Counted from the stretch's first letter, positions 42,505 through 51,915 are shown. The stretch is DNA of 64,000 nucleotides from Nocardia vaccinii NBRC 15922 (GCF_001613305.1 NZ_BDCC01000069.1:1-64000), one strand, 5' to 3'. Notes: generated by a model not told the origin, from the sequence alone. Translations and numbers: made by a program.

Positions 42505-44136
42505 TCAGACCGTGGCGGGAACATGGATCTGGTAACTCGGGTAGCCGTCCTGCGCTTCGGTCTCCGAGATGGCGATGTACTTGTCGAGACCGCCGACGTA
42601 GAAGTTCGCGGTCCTGGTCTTGCGCTTGCCCGGAATGTTGGAACCGAAGATCCACGAACCCGTTTCCAGGAACAGCGAGCCCTCGAGTTCGTCCAGACAG
42701 GTCCGCAGCCAGCCCTCCTCCGCCTCCGGGCGCAGCTCGATGGATGAACCGGGCGTATCGAGCAGACCGGCGATCGCGCGGGTGATCCACTTCGCCTCCA
42801 GTCCGATAGCGGGCGGAAGGTTGACGAACGGACCGTTCGGCCCCAGGACCATGAACATGTTCGGGAAGCCCGAGACGGTGATTCCGAGGTGGCTGCGCGG
42901 CCCTTCGCTCCAGTGCTCACTCAGCGATTCGCCGCCGCGCCCGCGGATGTCCACTCCGCGATAGCTGCCGTCGACAGCGTCGAATCCCGTTGCCAGCACG
43001 AGGACATCGAGTTCGTGCAGGGTGCCGTCCTCGGTGACGATCCCGGTGGAGGTGAACTTCTCCACGGGCGTTTCGCGCAGACTGACGAGCGTGACGTTCG
43101 CCTGGTTGAAGATCTGGAAGTAGCCGGAGTCGCAGATCGGGCGACGTGCGAACGGCTCCCAGGGCGTGAGCTTGCGGGCGGTCTCCGGATCCTGGACGAT
43201 CTGCGCGATCTTGCGCCGGATGAAGTCGGCTGCCGCGTCGTTCGCCGCACGGTCCGAGGTCACATCACAGAAGGTCTCGTTGGTGAAGGTGTAGTTTCCG
43301 CCCTTCTCCCAGGCCCATTCGAAGATCGCCTCGCGCTCCTCGTCGGACACCCCGAAGGTCTTGCGGTTGTACTCCTCGTCGATGCCGAAACCGATCTTGA
43401 CCCGGGCGAACTCGTCCCACCGCTCCTCGCAGGTGTCGGCGAAGTGCTGGAGCTCGTCCTCGGTCCAGTCCCGGTTGCCGGCCGGAACGGTGTACTGCGG
43501 GGTCCGCTGGAACGAAGTGAGATGCCCCGCCACCTTCGCGGCCTCGGTCATGAACTGCACACCGGTCGAGCCGTTGCCGATCACACCCACACGCTTGCCC
43601 GCGAGGTCCAGATCCGCCGGCCAGTCAGCGGTATGCACGATACGACCCCGGAACGAACCGATGCCCGGGAAGTCGGGCACGTTCCGGTTCGACAGCAGCC
43701 CCAGTGCAGTCACCAGGAACCGCGCCCGGAACGCACCCTTGTCGGTCTCGATGTGCCAAGTCTGCGATTCCTCATCGAAAACCGCTGTGCGCAACTCGGT
43801 TTCGAGCTGGAAGCGCGACCGCAGATCCCAGAAGTCGACCGCGTCCTCGAGGTAGCGACGGATCTCCGGCCCCTGGACGTAGCGGCTCTTCCACTTGCCC
43901 ACCTGCTCGAGGTAGAGCTCCTTCTCGAACGGGAGCATGTACATGAAGCTCTGAGTGTCCGACAACGCGCCCGGGTACCGGTTCCAGTACCACGTACCCC
44001 CGATGCCCGGTGCCTTGTCGATCACGACTGCGTTGAGCCCGAGGTCGGCGGTCAGGCGACGCAGCGTCATGATCCCGCCCATGCCGGCGCCTACGATGAG
44101 GGCATCGGCTTCCTGCACCTGAGCGCTTCGACTCAT
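42505..44136 (-). CDS. Baeyer-Villiger monooxygenase (cyclic ketone type)
   Basis: 543 residues from ATG 44136 (AAAAAGGAGAAGG upstream). FAD Rossmann motif GAGMGG is near 17-22, followed by GIGGTWYWNRYPGA. The BVMO fingerprint F-x-G-x-x-x-H-x-x-x-W-P lies at 162-173, and the NADPH motif GNGSTG at 187-192. These are the features of type I BVMOs such as cyclohexanone or cyclopentanone monooxygenase, which convert a ketone to a lactone or ester with NADPH and O2. As first enzyme gene of the operon, it would act on the ketone made from the P450 hydroxylation product. The dehydrogenase between the two steps is not obvious in this operon. Confidence 0.94.
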   Translation of the reverse strand: MSRSAQVQEADALIVGAGMGGIMTLRRLTADLGLNAVVIDKAPGIGGTWYWNRYPGALSDTQSFMYMLPFEKELYLEQVGKWKSRYVQGPEIRRYLEDAVDFWDLRSRFQLETELRTAVFDEESQTWHIETDKGAFRARFLVTALGLLSNRNVPDFPGIGSFRGRIVHTADWPADLDLAGKRVGVIGNGSTGVQFMTEAAKVAGHLTSFQRTPQYTVPAGNRDWTEDELQHFADTCEERWDEFARVKIGFGIDEEYNRKTFGVSDEEREAIFEWAWEKGGNYTFTNETFCDVTSDRAANDAAADFIRRKIAQIVQDPETARKLTPWEPFARRPICDSGYFQIFNQANVTLVSLRETPVEKFTSTGIVTEDGTLHELDVLVLATGFDAVDGSYRGVDIRGRGGESLSEHWSEGPRSHLGITVSGFPNMFMVLGPNGPFVNLPPAIGLEAKWITRAIAGLLDTPGSSIELRPEAEEGWLRTCLDELEGSLFLETGSWIFGSNIPGKRKTRTANFYVGGLDKYIAISETEAQDGYPSYQIHVPATV

Positions 44137-44292
44137 TACCTTCTCCTTTTTCTGGCACGGCAAAATTTCGCCCGATAGAACCGGGTCACCGAATTCATTG
44201 GGAATATTTTTTCGAATTCTTCCGGTACATATCGACGTTACGTGTGATCCAGATCTTATTCCAGACCCGAGTGATGCGTATCGTGGTGAAGA

Positions 44293-45258
44293 TTATTTCC
44301 GATCCAGCAGCAACATTTCGTTTTCCCGCGTGCGTCCGCTCTGATCCGCGCCCGGCTCTCGCGCAATACCAGGAATCAGATGTCGGAGCGCGATCTCGAC
44401 GGCGGCGTTGTCACTGCGGTCAAGCCAGGCTGCACGCAGGTGCACATCCGGAACGCGCTCGACGTCCGCCGGTGCGAGCGGAACGAACACGACCTCGGGA
44501 TTGAAGTTTCGCAACCCGACCGAGGCAAGCGCGAGATGACACCCGACGCCTGCACTGACCAGAGCAATGCACGATTGCGTGTCCGGTGCGAACTGAACGT
44601 TGTCGATGGCAGTCCGGTGAGCGTACCCGAGCCTCCACAGTCGATCTGTCGTCACCGATCCTGCCGCATAGGGCAGGGACACAAACGGCTCACCTGCCAC
44701 TTCCGCGAAGCTCACAGTGCCGGCCGTAGCGAGCGGATGCATTCGAGGGAGCGCCACCGCAAGCGAGTCCGGCATCAGGACATGAGCCGAGACGCCAGGC
44801 GGCAACTGATCCCATCGGCCGAGCGCGATGTCGGTGCGCCCGAGCAGGAGGTTCTGCATGACCGGACGCGAGATGAACTGGGACGACAGCTCGAGACGGA
44901 TGCCGGGATTGTCCGTACGCATATCCCGTGCGAGCGTGGCGACAAACGGATGTGCGGCGACTCCGGAGAATTCCACACGCACGACTCCGACCTCGCCTGC
45001 CGCCGCAGCGCCGACAACCTCGGCCGCCCGCCGAGCGGCCGCAAGCACTTCGCGCGCCGGATCCACCAACGCCCGGCCGGTATTGGTGAGCTCGACCGTT
45101 CGAGTGTTGCGTTCGAACAGCCGCACATCCAACTCGCTCTCAAGGCTCTTGATGGTCCTGCTCAGTGGCGCCTGGGCCATGAACAGCTGATCGGCCGCCC
45201 GCCCGAAGTGCAGGTGCTCAGCGACCGCGAGGAATGCCTCCAGTTGTCGAATCTCCAT
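44293..45258 (-). CDS. LysR family transcriptional regulator
   Basis: 321 residues from ATG 45258 (CAAGGAGG upstream). The N-terminal wHTH reads EIRQLEAFLAVAEHLHFGRAA and a Q-A-P-L-S-R-T-I recognition segment; the effector domain fills 90-300. It is like the CbbR/CatR-type regulators of aromatic and alicyclic catabolism. The gene is upstream of the BVMO gene in the same direction (156-bp gap) and divergent from the 2-hydroxyacid dehydrogenase. A palindrome 37 bp upstream is a candidate operator. It probably regulates the P450-BVMO operon. Confidence 0.92.
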   Translation of the reverse strand: MEIRQLEAFLAVAEHLHFGRAADQLFMAQAPLSRTIKSLESELDVRLFERNTRTVELTNTGRALVDPAREVLAAARRAAEVVGAAAAGEVGVVRVEFSGVAAHPFVATLARDMRTDNPGIRLELSSQFISRPVMQNLLLGRTDIALGRWDQLPPGVSAHVLMPDSLAVALPRMHPLATAGTVSFAEVAGEPFVSLPYAAGSVTTDRLWRLGYAHRTAIDNVQFAPDTQSCIALVSAGVGCHLALASVGLRNFNPEVVFVPLAPADVERVPDVHLRAAWLDRSDNAAVEIALRHLIPGIAREPGADQSGRTRENEMLLLDRK

Positions 45259-45294
45259 GGTGCCTCCTTGCGACTGCCGTCCGGCCATCGTATC

Positions 45295-45308
45295 CTAACG
45301 CACGTTAG
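45295..45308. promoter_or_regulatory. Palindromic operator candidate upstream of the LysR gene
   Basis: CTAACG-CA-CGTTAG is a perfect 14-bp palindrome. A wider pair CCTAAC/GTTAGG (45294-45313) surrounds it. It lies in the 242-bp gap between divergent lysR and 2-hydroxyacid dehydrogenase genes, near the lysR start. Autoregulatory binding by the LysR protein is a reasonable guess. Confidence 0.5.
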
Positions 45309-45500
45309 TTAGGAACCCTTCGCGAGGGACGATTGTTCCCTATGCAGCACACCAGTGAACCGGATACGGAAAATATCAACAGGCGATCCCTGGCGCGTTG
45401 ACACGGCTCGAACACAGTATTTATGGTCGATTGAACTTTCCATTCGAGATATCATGCGGCACCCCGCCGAGAATTGCCGGAATACCCTTAACGAGGAACC

Positions 45501-46460
45501 ATGAGCACTGTCATCGATCCGAAAAATCCGGGTACGATCCTGATCGCACCACACCAATTCCCCGAAGTCGAACGTGAGAGAAAGTTCGCAGCAGAATTCG
45601 GCATGAAGATCGTCGTAGCATCGGACACGGACACCTTTCACGCCGCGATACCGGACGCCGCCCTGGTCCTGGTGACACCCTATGCACGCGTGGAGAAGGA
45701 CGATTTCGCCGCGATGAAGCGGTGCATCGCGGTCGTCCGCTACGGCATCGGCTACGACAACATCGATGTCATCGCGGCCCGCGCCAAAGGGATCCCCGTC
45801 GCGATCGTGCCTGGAGCCGCAAGCGAAGAGGTCGGATCACACGCGTTCGCGATGGGCCTGTCCCTGGCTCGTCGCATACCTGCGGGCCAAACCGCCATCG
45901 CCGGCGAATCCTGGGCCGGGAACATCGGTTTCGACACCCCGCGCTTCTCGGAACTCGACGTCGCCGTCATCGGCATGGGGCGTATCGGGCGCAGGGTCGC
46001 CCAGTGGTACGCCGCGATCGGCACCAACGTGCGAGCCTACGACCCCTTCCTCGGGTTCGACACCGTGCCCGCAGCACCGCTGGAGGAACTGCTCGAGCAG
46101 TCCGACATCGTCAGCCTGCACATCCCGCTGACCGTGGATACCAAACATTTCGTCTCGGCGGACGTGCTGCGTCGCATGCGCAAGGGATCGGTGATCGTCA
46201 ATGTCTCGCGTGGCGGCCTGATCGACGAACAGGCTCTGGCGGACGCACTGCACAGCGGCCACATCGCCGGCGCTGGGCTCGACGTCTTCAGCCAAGAACC
46301 ACTACCCGCGCAACATGTACTGCGTTCGGCTCCGAACGTGATCATGACCCCGCACGTCTCGTGGCGTTCCAACCGCGCACTCGAGACCCTGCAAGAGGGA
46401 GTCGTCCAGCGCTGCCGCGAGGCCCTGACCGGTCAGCCGATTTCCGACCTCGTCACCTAG
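45501..46460 (+). CDS. D-2-hydroxyacid dehydrogenase (NAD-dependent)
   Basis: 319 residues. The NAD-binding Rossmann motif is GMGRIGRRVAQ near 153-163, and the catalytic triad is visible as Arg in N-V-S-R-G-G-L-I-D (about 237), Glu in D-V-F-S-Q-E-P (about 266) and His in T-P-H-V-S-W (about 284). It belongs to the 2-HADH family of glycerate, phosphoglycerate and formate-type dehydrogenases. ATG 45501 has ACGAGGA upstream. It is divergent from lysR and may convert a 2-hydroxy/2-keto acid from the neighbouring pathway. Confidence 0.92.
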   Translation: MSTVIDPKNPGTILIAPHQFPEVERERKFAAEFGMKIVVASDTDTFHAAIPDAALVLVTPYARVEKDDFAAMKRCIAVVRYGIGYDNIDVIAARAKGIPVAIVPGAASEEVGSHAFAMGLSLARRIPAGQTAIAGESWAGNIGFDTPRFSELDVAVIGMGRIGRRVAQWYAAIGTNVRAYDPFLGFDTVPAAPLEELLEQSDIVSLHIPLTVDTKHFVSADVLRRMRKGSVIVNVSRGGLIDEQALADALHSGHIAGAGLDVFSQEPLPAQHVLRSAPNVIMTPHVSWRSNRALETLQEGVVQRCREALTGQPISDLVT

Positions 46461-46581
46461 ATCGGTGTGCCGGCTGCCATTCGCCCCGATAGCCGGGGCG
46501 CACCGCCCTGTAATCTTCCGAACGAGACCGGTGCCCGCCGACAGGGCACGATCCGCCCGCAGGGCGACAGGCGATGGAGCG

Positions 46582-47241
46582 ATGACGCAAGCAACGCTGG
46601 CAGAGGCAAGCAACGATCTTCGGCGCCACCTGGACAAGTACAACTGGACCGGGCAGTCGCCCTCTCGACGCAGGATCTTGAGCGAATTCCTCCGCTTGGC
46701 CACTGCACACGGCTTCGACTCGGTCTCGATGCGCATGCTCGCCAAGGCAGTCGACATCAAGGCGCCCAGCATCTACGCACATTTCCCCGACGGCCGCGAC
46801 GAGATCGTGGCGGAGTCCCTGCGCTGGCACTTCCACCAGTTCGGCATCGCCATGCTCACAGAGGTGGACAAAACCACCGGCACCGAAGATGCCTGGGCGG
46901 CAATGGTTCGCGTGCATCTGACCCGTCAACTGAGGCTGCCGGAAAGCAATCTCTGGGACCTCCTGGTAGCCACCGACAAGATGGCGAACTTCCTGCCGAC
47001 CGAGGTACGTATCGAGGCCGACAACTGGGTGGCCCTGTACGAACGCATGTACCTGGCAGCCGCAGCCGAACTCGGGGCCGAATCTTCCGAGGAGGCCGTC
47101 CGCATCGTCATGGCCGTCCTGGAGAGCGCCACCCGGTGGTGCAACTGGGACGGTAGCGATGAGCACCTCGAGCATCTCGTCGATCGTGCAGTAGCACTCA
47201 CCAGAACAGTCCTCGACTGGAGCACCACCACCGGGCACTGA
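46582..47241 (+). CDS. TetR family transcriptional regulator
   Basis: 219 residues from ATG 46582 (GATGGAGCG upstream); the longer frame to 46465 lies in intergenic DNA. The N-terminal HTH contains R-R-R-I-L-S-E-F-L, G-F-D-S-V-S-M-R-M-L-A-K-A-V-D and A-P-S-I-Y-A-H-F-P-D (about 25-72). The rest is a helical ligand domain. It follows the 2-hydroxyacid dehydrogenase by 121 bp and its end overlaps the convergent phosphotransferase gene by 44 nt, consistent with that gene having been trimmed at its 3' end. Confidence 0.9.
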   Translation: MTQATLAEASNDLRRHLDKYNWTGQSPSRRRILSEFLRLATAHGFDSVSMRMLAKAVDIKAPSIYAHFPDGRDEIVAESLRWHFHQFGIAMLTEVDKTTGTEDAWAAMVRVHLTRQLRLPESNLWDLLVATDKMANFLPTEVRIEADNWVALYERMYLAAAAELGAESSEEAVRIVMAVLESATRWCNWDGSDEHLEHLVDRAVALTRTVLDWSTTTGH

Positions 47242-47983
47242 GCCACCGCACCTGGACCGGTCGAATGTCCGCGTCGTCGACGTTGACGTAACCGACAGCG
47301 GGGGCGCCGAATCGAAGGTGATCGTGGCAGCTGGGGATCAAATTCAGCTCGCGCGGGCCGACACTCGCCTCGTCCCAATCCCCCAGCACAACCCGATCAC
47401 CATCCCACAGGCAGTTGCCGCCATACGGGTCACCATGAATGAACCCCACACCCAGCCCGGACTCGAGCCCGTCGTACCGGTCGAGCAGTTCGCTGGCCCG
47501 GTCGGACAGCCAGGTCGCATCTCCGGGATCGAGAACCCGGGCCGCGGCTGGCGCCCCGAGAATGGTCGTCAGCCCCGCCAACGGCGGGTACGGGTGCAGT
47601 TCCACCGGAACCGGATCCGTCAGGGTGTGCAGCCGACGCAGGATGGTGCCGGGGTCCCGCATGGGCGGTTCGCCGCGGTCGTGTTGCGGGTAGTAGCGCC
47701 ACAGCGTGAACAGCGTGACCGTGGCGTCGTCGATCTCGGCGACCTGGTCCGTCAGCGGTTCGGTCACCGGGATATCGTGTTCGGCCAGCCACCGCATCAG
47801 CATCACACTCGCCTCGAAGCGCAGGCCCTCGTGCTGTTTGCGGCCGATCCGTACCACAGCACTGCTGCGCAGCAGCAGCCACACCGCGTTGCTGTGGGCC
47901 CGCAACAATTGCGCCTCGGCCGCGTCGAGGCCGACCTGTTCGCATGCGGCAGTGAGGATATCGCGCGCGGCCACATCGGTCAT
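47198..47983 (-). CDS. Aminoglycoside phosphotransferase-family protein, C-terminus probably truncated
   Basis: 261 residues. Kinase-like features are present: the ATP-site R-S-S-A-V-V-R-I strand, FIHGDPYGGNCLW with the catalytic H-G-D-x-x-x-x-N (about 180-190) and the metal Asp in VLGDWDEASVGP. After D-H-L-R-F-G the sequence no longer resembles the family (which runs 30-50 residues further), and the last 30 residues overlap the convergent TetR gene. It is coupled (ATGA) to the TPR regulator upstream. The substrate could be a small hydroxylated compound; activity is uncertain because of the end. Confidence 0.75.
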   Translation of the reverse strand: MTDVAARDILTAACEQVGLDAAEAQLLRAHSNAVWLLLRSSAVVRIGRKQHEGLRFEASVMLMRWLAEHDIPVTEPLTDQVAEIDDATVTLFTLWRYYPQHDRGEPPMRDPGTILRRLHTLTDPVPVELHPYPPLAGLTTILGAPAAARVLDPGDATWLSDRASELLDRYDGLESGLGVGFIHGDPYGGNCLWDGDRVVLGDWDEASVGPRELNLIPSCHDHLRFGAPAVGYVNVDDADIRPVQVRWLSARWWCSSRGLFW

Positions 47984-48846
47984 CGCAGCGCCACGCTCGA
48001 GTGCGCGGTGTATCCGCGGATGGTCTCGCGAAGGTCGTGAGCGATAGGCGCTTCAGCATGGCGGTGCTCGCGCAGCGCACCAACAACGGTAGTCATCCCC
48101 TCCACGATGCACGTGATCCGCTGCTCGGTAGGAAGTGCCAGGACCGGGGACAGTATCTCCTGCGCGCCTTCGAGTTCGTTGCGGGCGATCCGCGACAGGC
48201 TCACCTGCACCCGGGCCAGCGCCTCGTCCCCGTAGGAACGCTGTTCGGGTGGGCCAGTAGTGTATTCGTCGATGGCGTCCAGCGACCACCGCTCGGCGTC
48301 CTGATGATCACCGATCGACCGGTACGCACAGCCCAAGTAGTAGGCCATCTTCGGGCGCGGGAACGTGCAGGCACCGCCGAACACGGTCACTTCGTCGGGC
48401 GCATCGCGCGCCTGCTCGGCCGCGGCCACCGTCCGAGCCGCAGCCGAACGGGCAAGGCCCGCATCGCCGAGGCGGCCGGCGCAGCGCGCCTGCAACGCAA
48501 AAAGCCTGACCCGGTAGTCACCCACCGGCGCCCACTCCGCAGCGTCCTCGATGATGCCCAGCACGGTGTGCGGCTTGGGAGACCACTCCGCGATCAGCGC
48601 TTTCGTCCCGGCCACCCACGCCCTCAGCCCGGTGTGCCCGGCTTCCTGCGCCAACAGTTCACCAGCCAGAACATGCCGCACCGCCGCCTCGGAATCACCG
48701 GCCACATCATCGGTGAGTTCCCCGAGTAGCTGAACTGTGACCGCGCCCAGCAGCGCCAATTCGCGTCGGCGCTGTAGTCGCCGCGCCTGCTCCAATTGTT
48801 CGGCGATCTTCGTGCGCACCCGCAGCAGAATAGAAAACGGCCGCAA
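47980..48846 (-). pseudogene. TPR-type transcriptional regulator lacking its N-terminal HTH
   Basis: 288 codons with helical TPR-like repeats (for example A-E-R-W-S-L-D-A-I-D-E-Y and S-Y-G-D-E-A-L-A-R-V-Q-V-S-L-S-R-I-A), as in the XRE-TPR regulators common in Nocardia and Streptomyces. The XRE helix-turn-helix of about 60-70 residues that should precede R-T-K-I-A-E-Q-L is missing. The only start is a TTG inside the junction with the opposite-strand regulator. The stop overlaps the phosphotransferase start (ATGA), so the two were one operon. A DNA-binding function is not expected. Confidence 0.7.
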
Positions 48847-49936
48847 CCGAGTTCGCGACCTCGATAACCTCGTCCACTACGCGCGGCGGCTGCAAATTCC
48901 AACTGCACTGCTGTGGTTCGACATCGAGATCACAGAGCCCCCACTCCCATCGGCAGGTGCGCTGGTGCGCCTGCCAGGTGGTAGCGCCGTTCCCGCCGCG
49001 AGCGTCCCAGTAGGACCGCCGCTCGCGGATTCCCTGTTGGGTTCTCTGCGGCAATACGCAACGACTGACATGCTGGCTGGACCGTTCTCGGTCCTGCCTA
49101 TGGCCGAACAGCAAATGGTGTTCATCGACCAACTACTCGACGGCAGTCGCGGCATCAGCCACGATCGGCTGCTCGACGTCTCGGCACGGTACGCCGAGTT
49201 CATAGGCTGGTTGTACCAAGACTCCGGCAACTTGCAGGCTGCCATGTCCTGGTCGAACACCGCCCTGGACAAAGCCGAGGAATCGGGTGATACCCGATTC
49301 CTGTCCTATCTGCGCATGCGAAAAAGCAACATCGCCAGCGACATGGGCAAGCCCGGCTTGGCCGTCGAATTCGCCAACAGCGCACTGACGAATCCGACAT
49401 CCTTGACACCCCAATTGCGCGCAGTCGCCTTGCGACAGCAAGCACACGGACACGCTATGACTGGTGATCCCGACAACTGCGCGCGAGCACTCGAGCAGGC
49501 GTACGCTCTGGCCGCCGAACCCGGCGAGGACGATGCAGTCGATATGGCCGGGTACTGCACGACCGGGTTCATCGCGATGGAAGCTGCGCACTGCTGGGTG
49601 GAACTCGGCAAGCCAGCCGCTGCTCTCGAGACCCTCCAGCGAGGACTTGCCGACTGGAACTCTGACAGCCGACGTGATCTCGGTGTCGGACTCGCTCGCC
49701 TCGCCACGGCACATGCTGTTCTCCGGCAGCCCGACGAAGCGCTCGAAGTCGCCGACCACGCGCTCGCGATCGTTTCCGACACCCGCTCGAGCCGTACTAC
49801 TCGACAACTGCACCGCGTCACCAACAAGCTGGTCGGAGTCGGACACTCTAGCCACGCCCGCGAACTCGACTACAAGCTGCGCAAGACTCTGCGCACGGCA
49901 TCGTTGCCGACTACAAGGAGAAACCAGTGGACCTGA
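48824..49936 (+). pseudogene. Second TPR-type regulator, also lacking most of its HTH
   Basis: The plus strand starts abruptly with S-R-I-E-N-G and R-V-R-D-L-D-N-L-V-H-Y-A, the end of an XRE HTH, then gives about 370 codons with TPR-like repeats (W-L-Y-Q-D-S-G-N-L-Q-A-A-M-S-W, A-L-E-V-A-D-H-A). The frame stays open back to 48737, but that part is antisense to the other regulator. Both regulators are joined head to head at about 48.82-48.84 kb, each without its DNA-binding end, which points to a deletion or inversion. The 3' end overlaps the creatininase start by 10 nt. Confidence 0.7.
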
Positions 49937-50445
49937 TCACCACCGCGACCTCGACCGATGTCGCTCGCCAGGGCGCGAATACCGCAGTGCTACCAGTGGG
50001 GAGCTTCGAGCAGCACGGCGAGCATTTGCCGCTGATCACCGACACCGCCATCGCCTGCCTCATCGCAGAACGGCTCGCCGACACCTACGACTTGTTTCTC
50101 CTGCCTCCGGTCACGATCTCTTGTTCGCATGAACACGCGGGCTTCGCTGGCACAGTCAGTATCAGCGCCGCAACACTGATAGCCCTGATCGACGATGTTC
50201 GGCTGTCGCTGGAACGTTCCGGCATCGACAAACTCGTCCTGGTCAACGGCCACGGCGGAAACTATGCGACATGGACCAGGCAGCCCGAATGCGTAGTTGT
50301 TCGGCACGGCGTGACGGTGCCGTGGACCATGGCCGCGATACGGACCGGGCTGAGGGCGGATTTCGGTGGCAGGTCGATTCGGCGGTGCCCAGCGGCGGGC
50401 ACGCCAGCGCTGTGCTGGTCTAGTGTCCGGGTGTGGCGGCGTTGA
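49927..50445 (+). CDS. Creatininase-family amidohydrolase, C-terminally truncated
   Basis: The first 115 residues match the creatininase family: VLPVGSFEQHGEHLPL-TD with metal ligands Glu28, His30 and Asp39, S-H-E-H-A-G-F-A-G-T near 67-75, and VLVNGHGGN near 104-112. After N-Y-A-T-W the sequence diverges and ends at 172 residues, while the family needs about 240 with a later D-x-H-A-G-x-x-E-T segment. It is therefore probably inactive. ATG 49927 has AAGGAGAAACC upstream and overlaps the regulator gene. Creatininases often follow XRE-TPR regulators in actinomycetes. Confidence 0.72.
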   Translation: MDLITTATSTDVARQGANTAVLPVGSFEQHGEHLPLITDTAIACLIAERLADTYDLFLLPPVTISCSHEHAGFAGTVSISAATLIALIDDVRLSLERSGIDKLVLVNGHGGNYATWTRQPECVVVRHGVTVPWTMAAIRTGLRADFGGRSIRRCPAAGTPALCWSSVRVWRR

Positions 50446-51752
50446 ATTCGGCTGGTGTGGGTGGTTGGATCCGGCTGCTCCGACCGCGTGAGGAGCGCGC
50501 GCTGGCGGGTTCGGTGCTGCCGGTGGCTACGGTCGAGGAGTTGACAGCGCGGCTTGGTGCGGGTCCGGTGGGGTGGGCGGTGGAGCTGGGGGGCGAGATG
50601 GCCGACCGGATCGTGGCCGAGGTGCCTGAGCTGGGTGTGCACGGCATCGTGGAGATGGTGCGGGTGGGTGGGGAAGCGGTGGCGTTGCAGGCTATCGCGG
50701 CATTGGCGGATGAGAGGGATTTCCGTGTGGCCGCCGTCCCGGAGGTGTTGGTGGGTCCTGCGGAGGTGGTCAGCCGTGGTGTGGGGGTGGAGCACATGTT
50801 GCGCAGCATCCGGGTGGCTCACGCGCTGGCGGTGCAGCGGGTTCTCGACGCGGCTGAACAGCTGGTTCCGGCGAGTGAGCGGTTCGCGCAGATGCGGCGG
50901 GCCAACGAGGTGTTGTTCGATATCACCGACCGGGTCAGCGACGAGATGGCTCGCGAGTACGGGCGCGCGCATGATGCGTGGCTGGCCAGTTCGGCCGCGG
51001 TGCGCCGGGAGGTACTGCAGGAAATCCTGCGGGGTGGGCACGTTCCGCTGGATCGTGCGGTGCGCATCCTCGGCTATGACCTGTCACGGCATCACCGGGC
51101 GTTGGTGGTGTGGACCGAGGACTACACGGGGGCCGGGGCTCACCAGCTGGAAGAGGCCGCGGCGGCGGTGCTGGCGGCGTGCGGGTGCACGACGACGTTG
51201 ATCGTGCCGGTCGGCGGGCGCCGGGTGTGGGCGTGGGGTGCACAGGTGAGTGGAGTGCCGCTGCGGCCGGAGGCGTGGTGGCCGCGGCCACCGGCCGAGG
51301 TCCGCGTCGCGATCGGGGTTCCCGGCTCGGGGGTGGCCGGGTTCGTGTCCAGTCACCGGCAGGCGCTCGAGGCCGAGCGGGTGGCCATGATCTCGGCGGT
51401 CTCGCGGGGGGTGTTCGATTACCAGGACCTCGACGTGGTGGCGATGCTGAGCGGTGACATGGAGCGGGCGCGTGAGTTCGTGCGCCGTGAACTCGGTGGT
51501 CTCGCTGATCCCGGGGAGCCGGTCGCGGCGGTGCGGGCCACGCTCAAGTGTTATCTCGATGTGGGGCGCAGTCTGGCCGAGGCGGCGGCGCTGCTGCACG
51601 TGGCTCGCAACACCGTCGCCTACCGCGTGCAGCGCGCCGAGCAATTGCGTGGTCGCAAGATCAGCGAACGCCGCCTGCCGCTGCAGGCCGCGCTTGCCCT
51701 CGCCGACGAACTCGGTGCCGCGGTCCTCGGTGACGCGCCCGCGACCGGCTGA
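50433..51752 (+). CDS. PucR/CdaR-type transcriptional regulator
   Basis: 439 residues. The N-terminal part (1-160) is helical; a GGDEF-like sensory region spans about 195-330 (L-G-Y-D-L-S-R-H-H-R-A-L-V-V-W and V-A-I-G-V-P-G-S-G). The PucR-type HTH is at the C-terminus (L-K-C-Y-L-D-V-G-R-S-L-A-E-A-A-A-L-L, then V-A-R-N-T-V-A-Y-R-V-Q-R). Such activators respond to purines, sugars acids or similar effectors. GTG 50433 overlaps the remnant creatininase; an upstream promoter is not clear. It reads toward the repeat/MCE region. Confidence 0.88.
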   Translation: MAALNSAGVGGWIRLLRPREERALAGSVLPVATVEELTARLGAGPVGWAVELGGEMADRIVAEVPELGVHGIVEMVRVGGEAVALQAIAALADERDFRVAAVPEVLVGPAEVVSRGVGVEHMLRSIRVAHALAVQRVLDAAEQLVPASERFAQMRRANEVLFDITDRVSDEMAREYGRAHDAWLASSAAVRREVLQEILRGGHVPLDRAVRILGYDLSRHHRALVVWTEDYTGAGAHQLEEAAAAVLAACGCTTTLIVPVGGRRVWAWGAQVSGVPLRPEAWWPRPPAEVRVAIGVPGSGVAGFVSSHRQALEAERVAMISAVSRGVFDYQDLDVVAMLSGDMERAREFVRRELGGLADPGEPVAAVRATLKCYLDVGRSLAEAAALLHVARNTVAYRVQRAEQLRGRKISERRLPLQAALALADELGAAVLGDAPATG

Positions 51753-51790
51753 CCGCCTGGCATTTCGGTATCACCGGACATCCGAGCTGC

Positions 51791-51915
51791 TTGGGCTCGA
51801 ATCCAAGCAGCGGGTGGGGGTTTGTACCCGAGCCCAAGCAGGCGGGTGGGTGCGGGCATTTCGATAGAGGTGTTCGCATCCGTGTCCCCGGTGCGGCCAC
51901 GGCAACGTCGCCGGG
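51791..51915 (+). repeat. 125-bp repeat, copy A
   Basis: It aligns without gaps to 53042-53166 with about 24 mismatches by hand count (roughly 81% identity). The most conserved parts are TTTCGATAGAGGTGTTCG and ACGTCGCCGGG. Copy A carries an 11-bp inverted pair, GCTTGGGCTCG at 51789-51799 and CGAGCCCAAGC at 51829-51839. It lies in the 338-bp gap between the PucR gene and the MCE remnant, reading toward the latter. It could be a transcribed leader, regulatory element or small mobile repeat. Confidence 0.7.
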
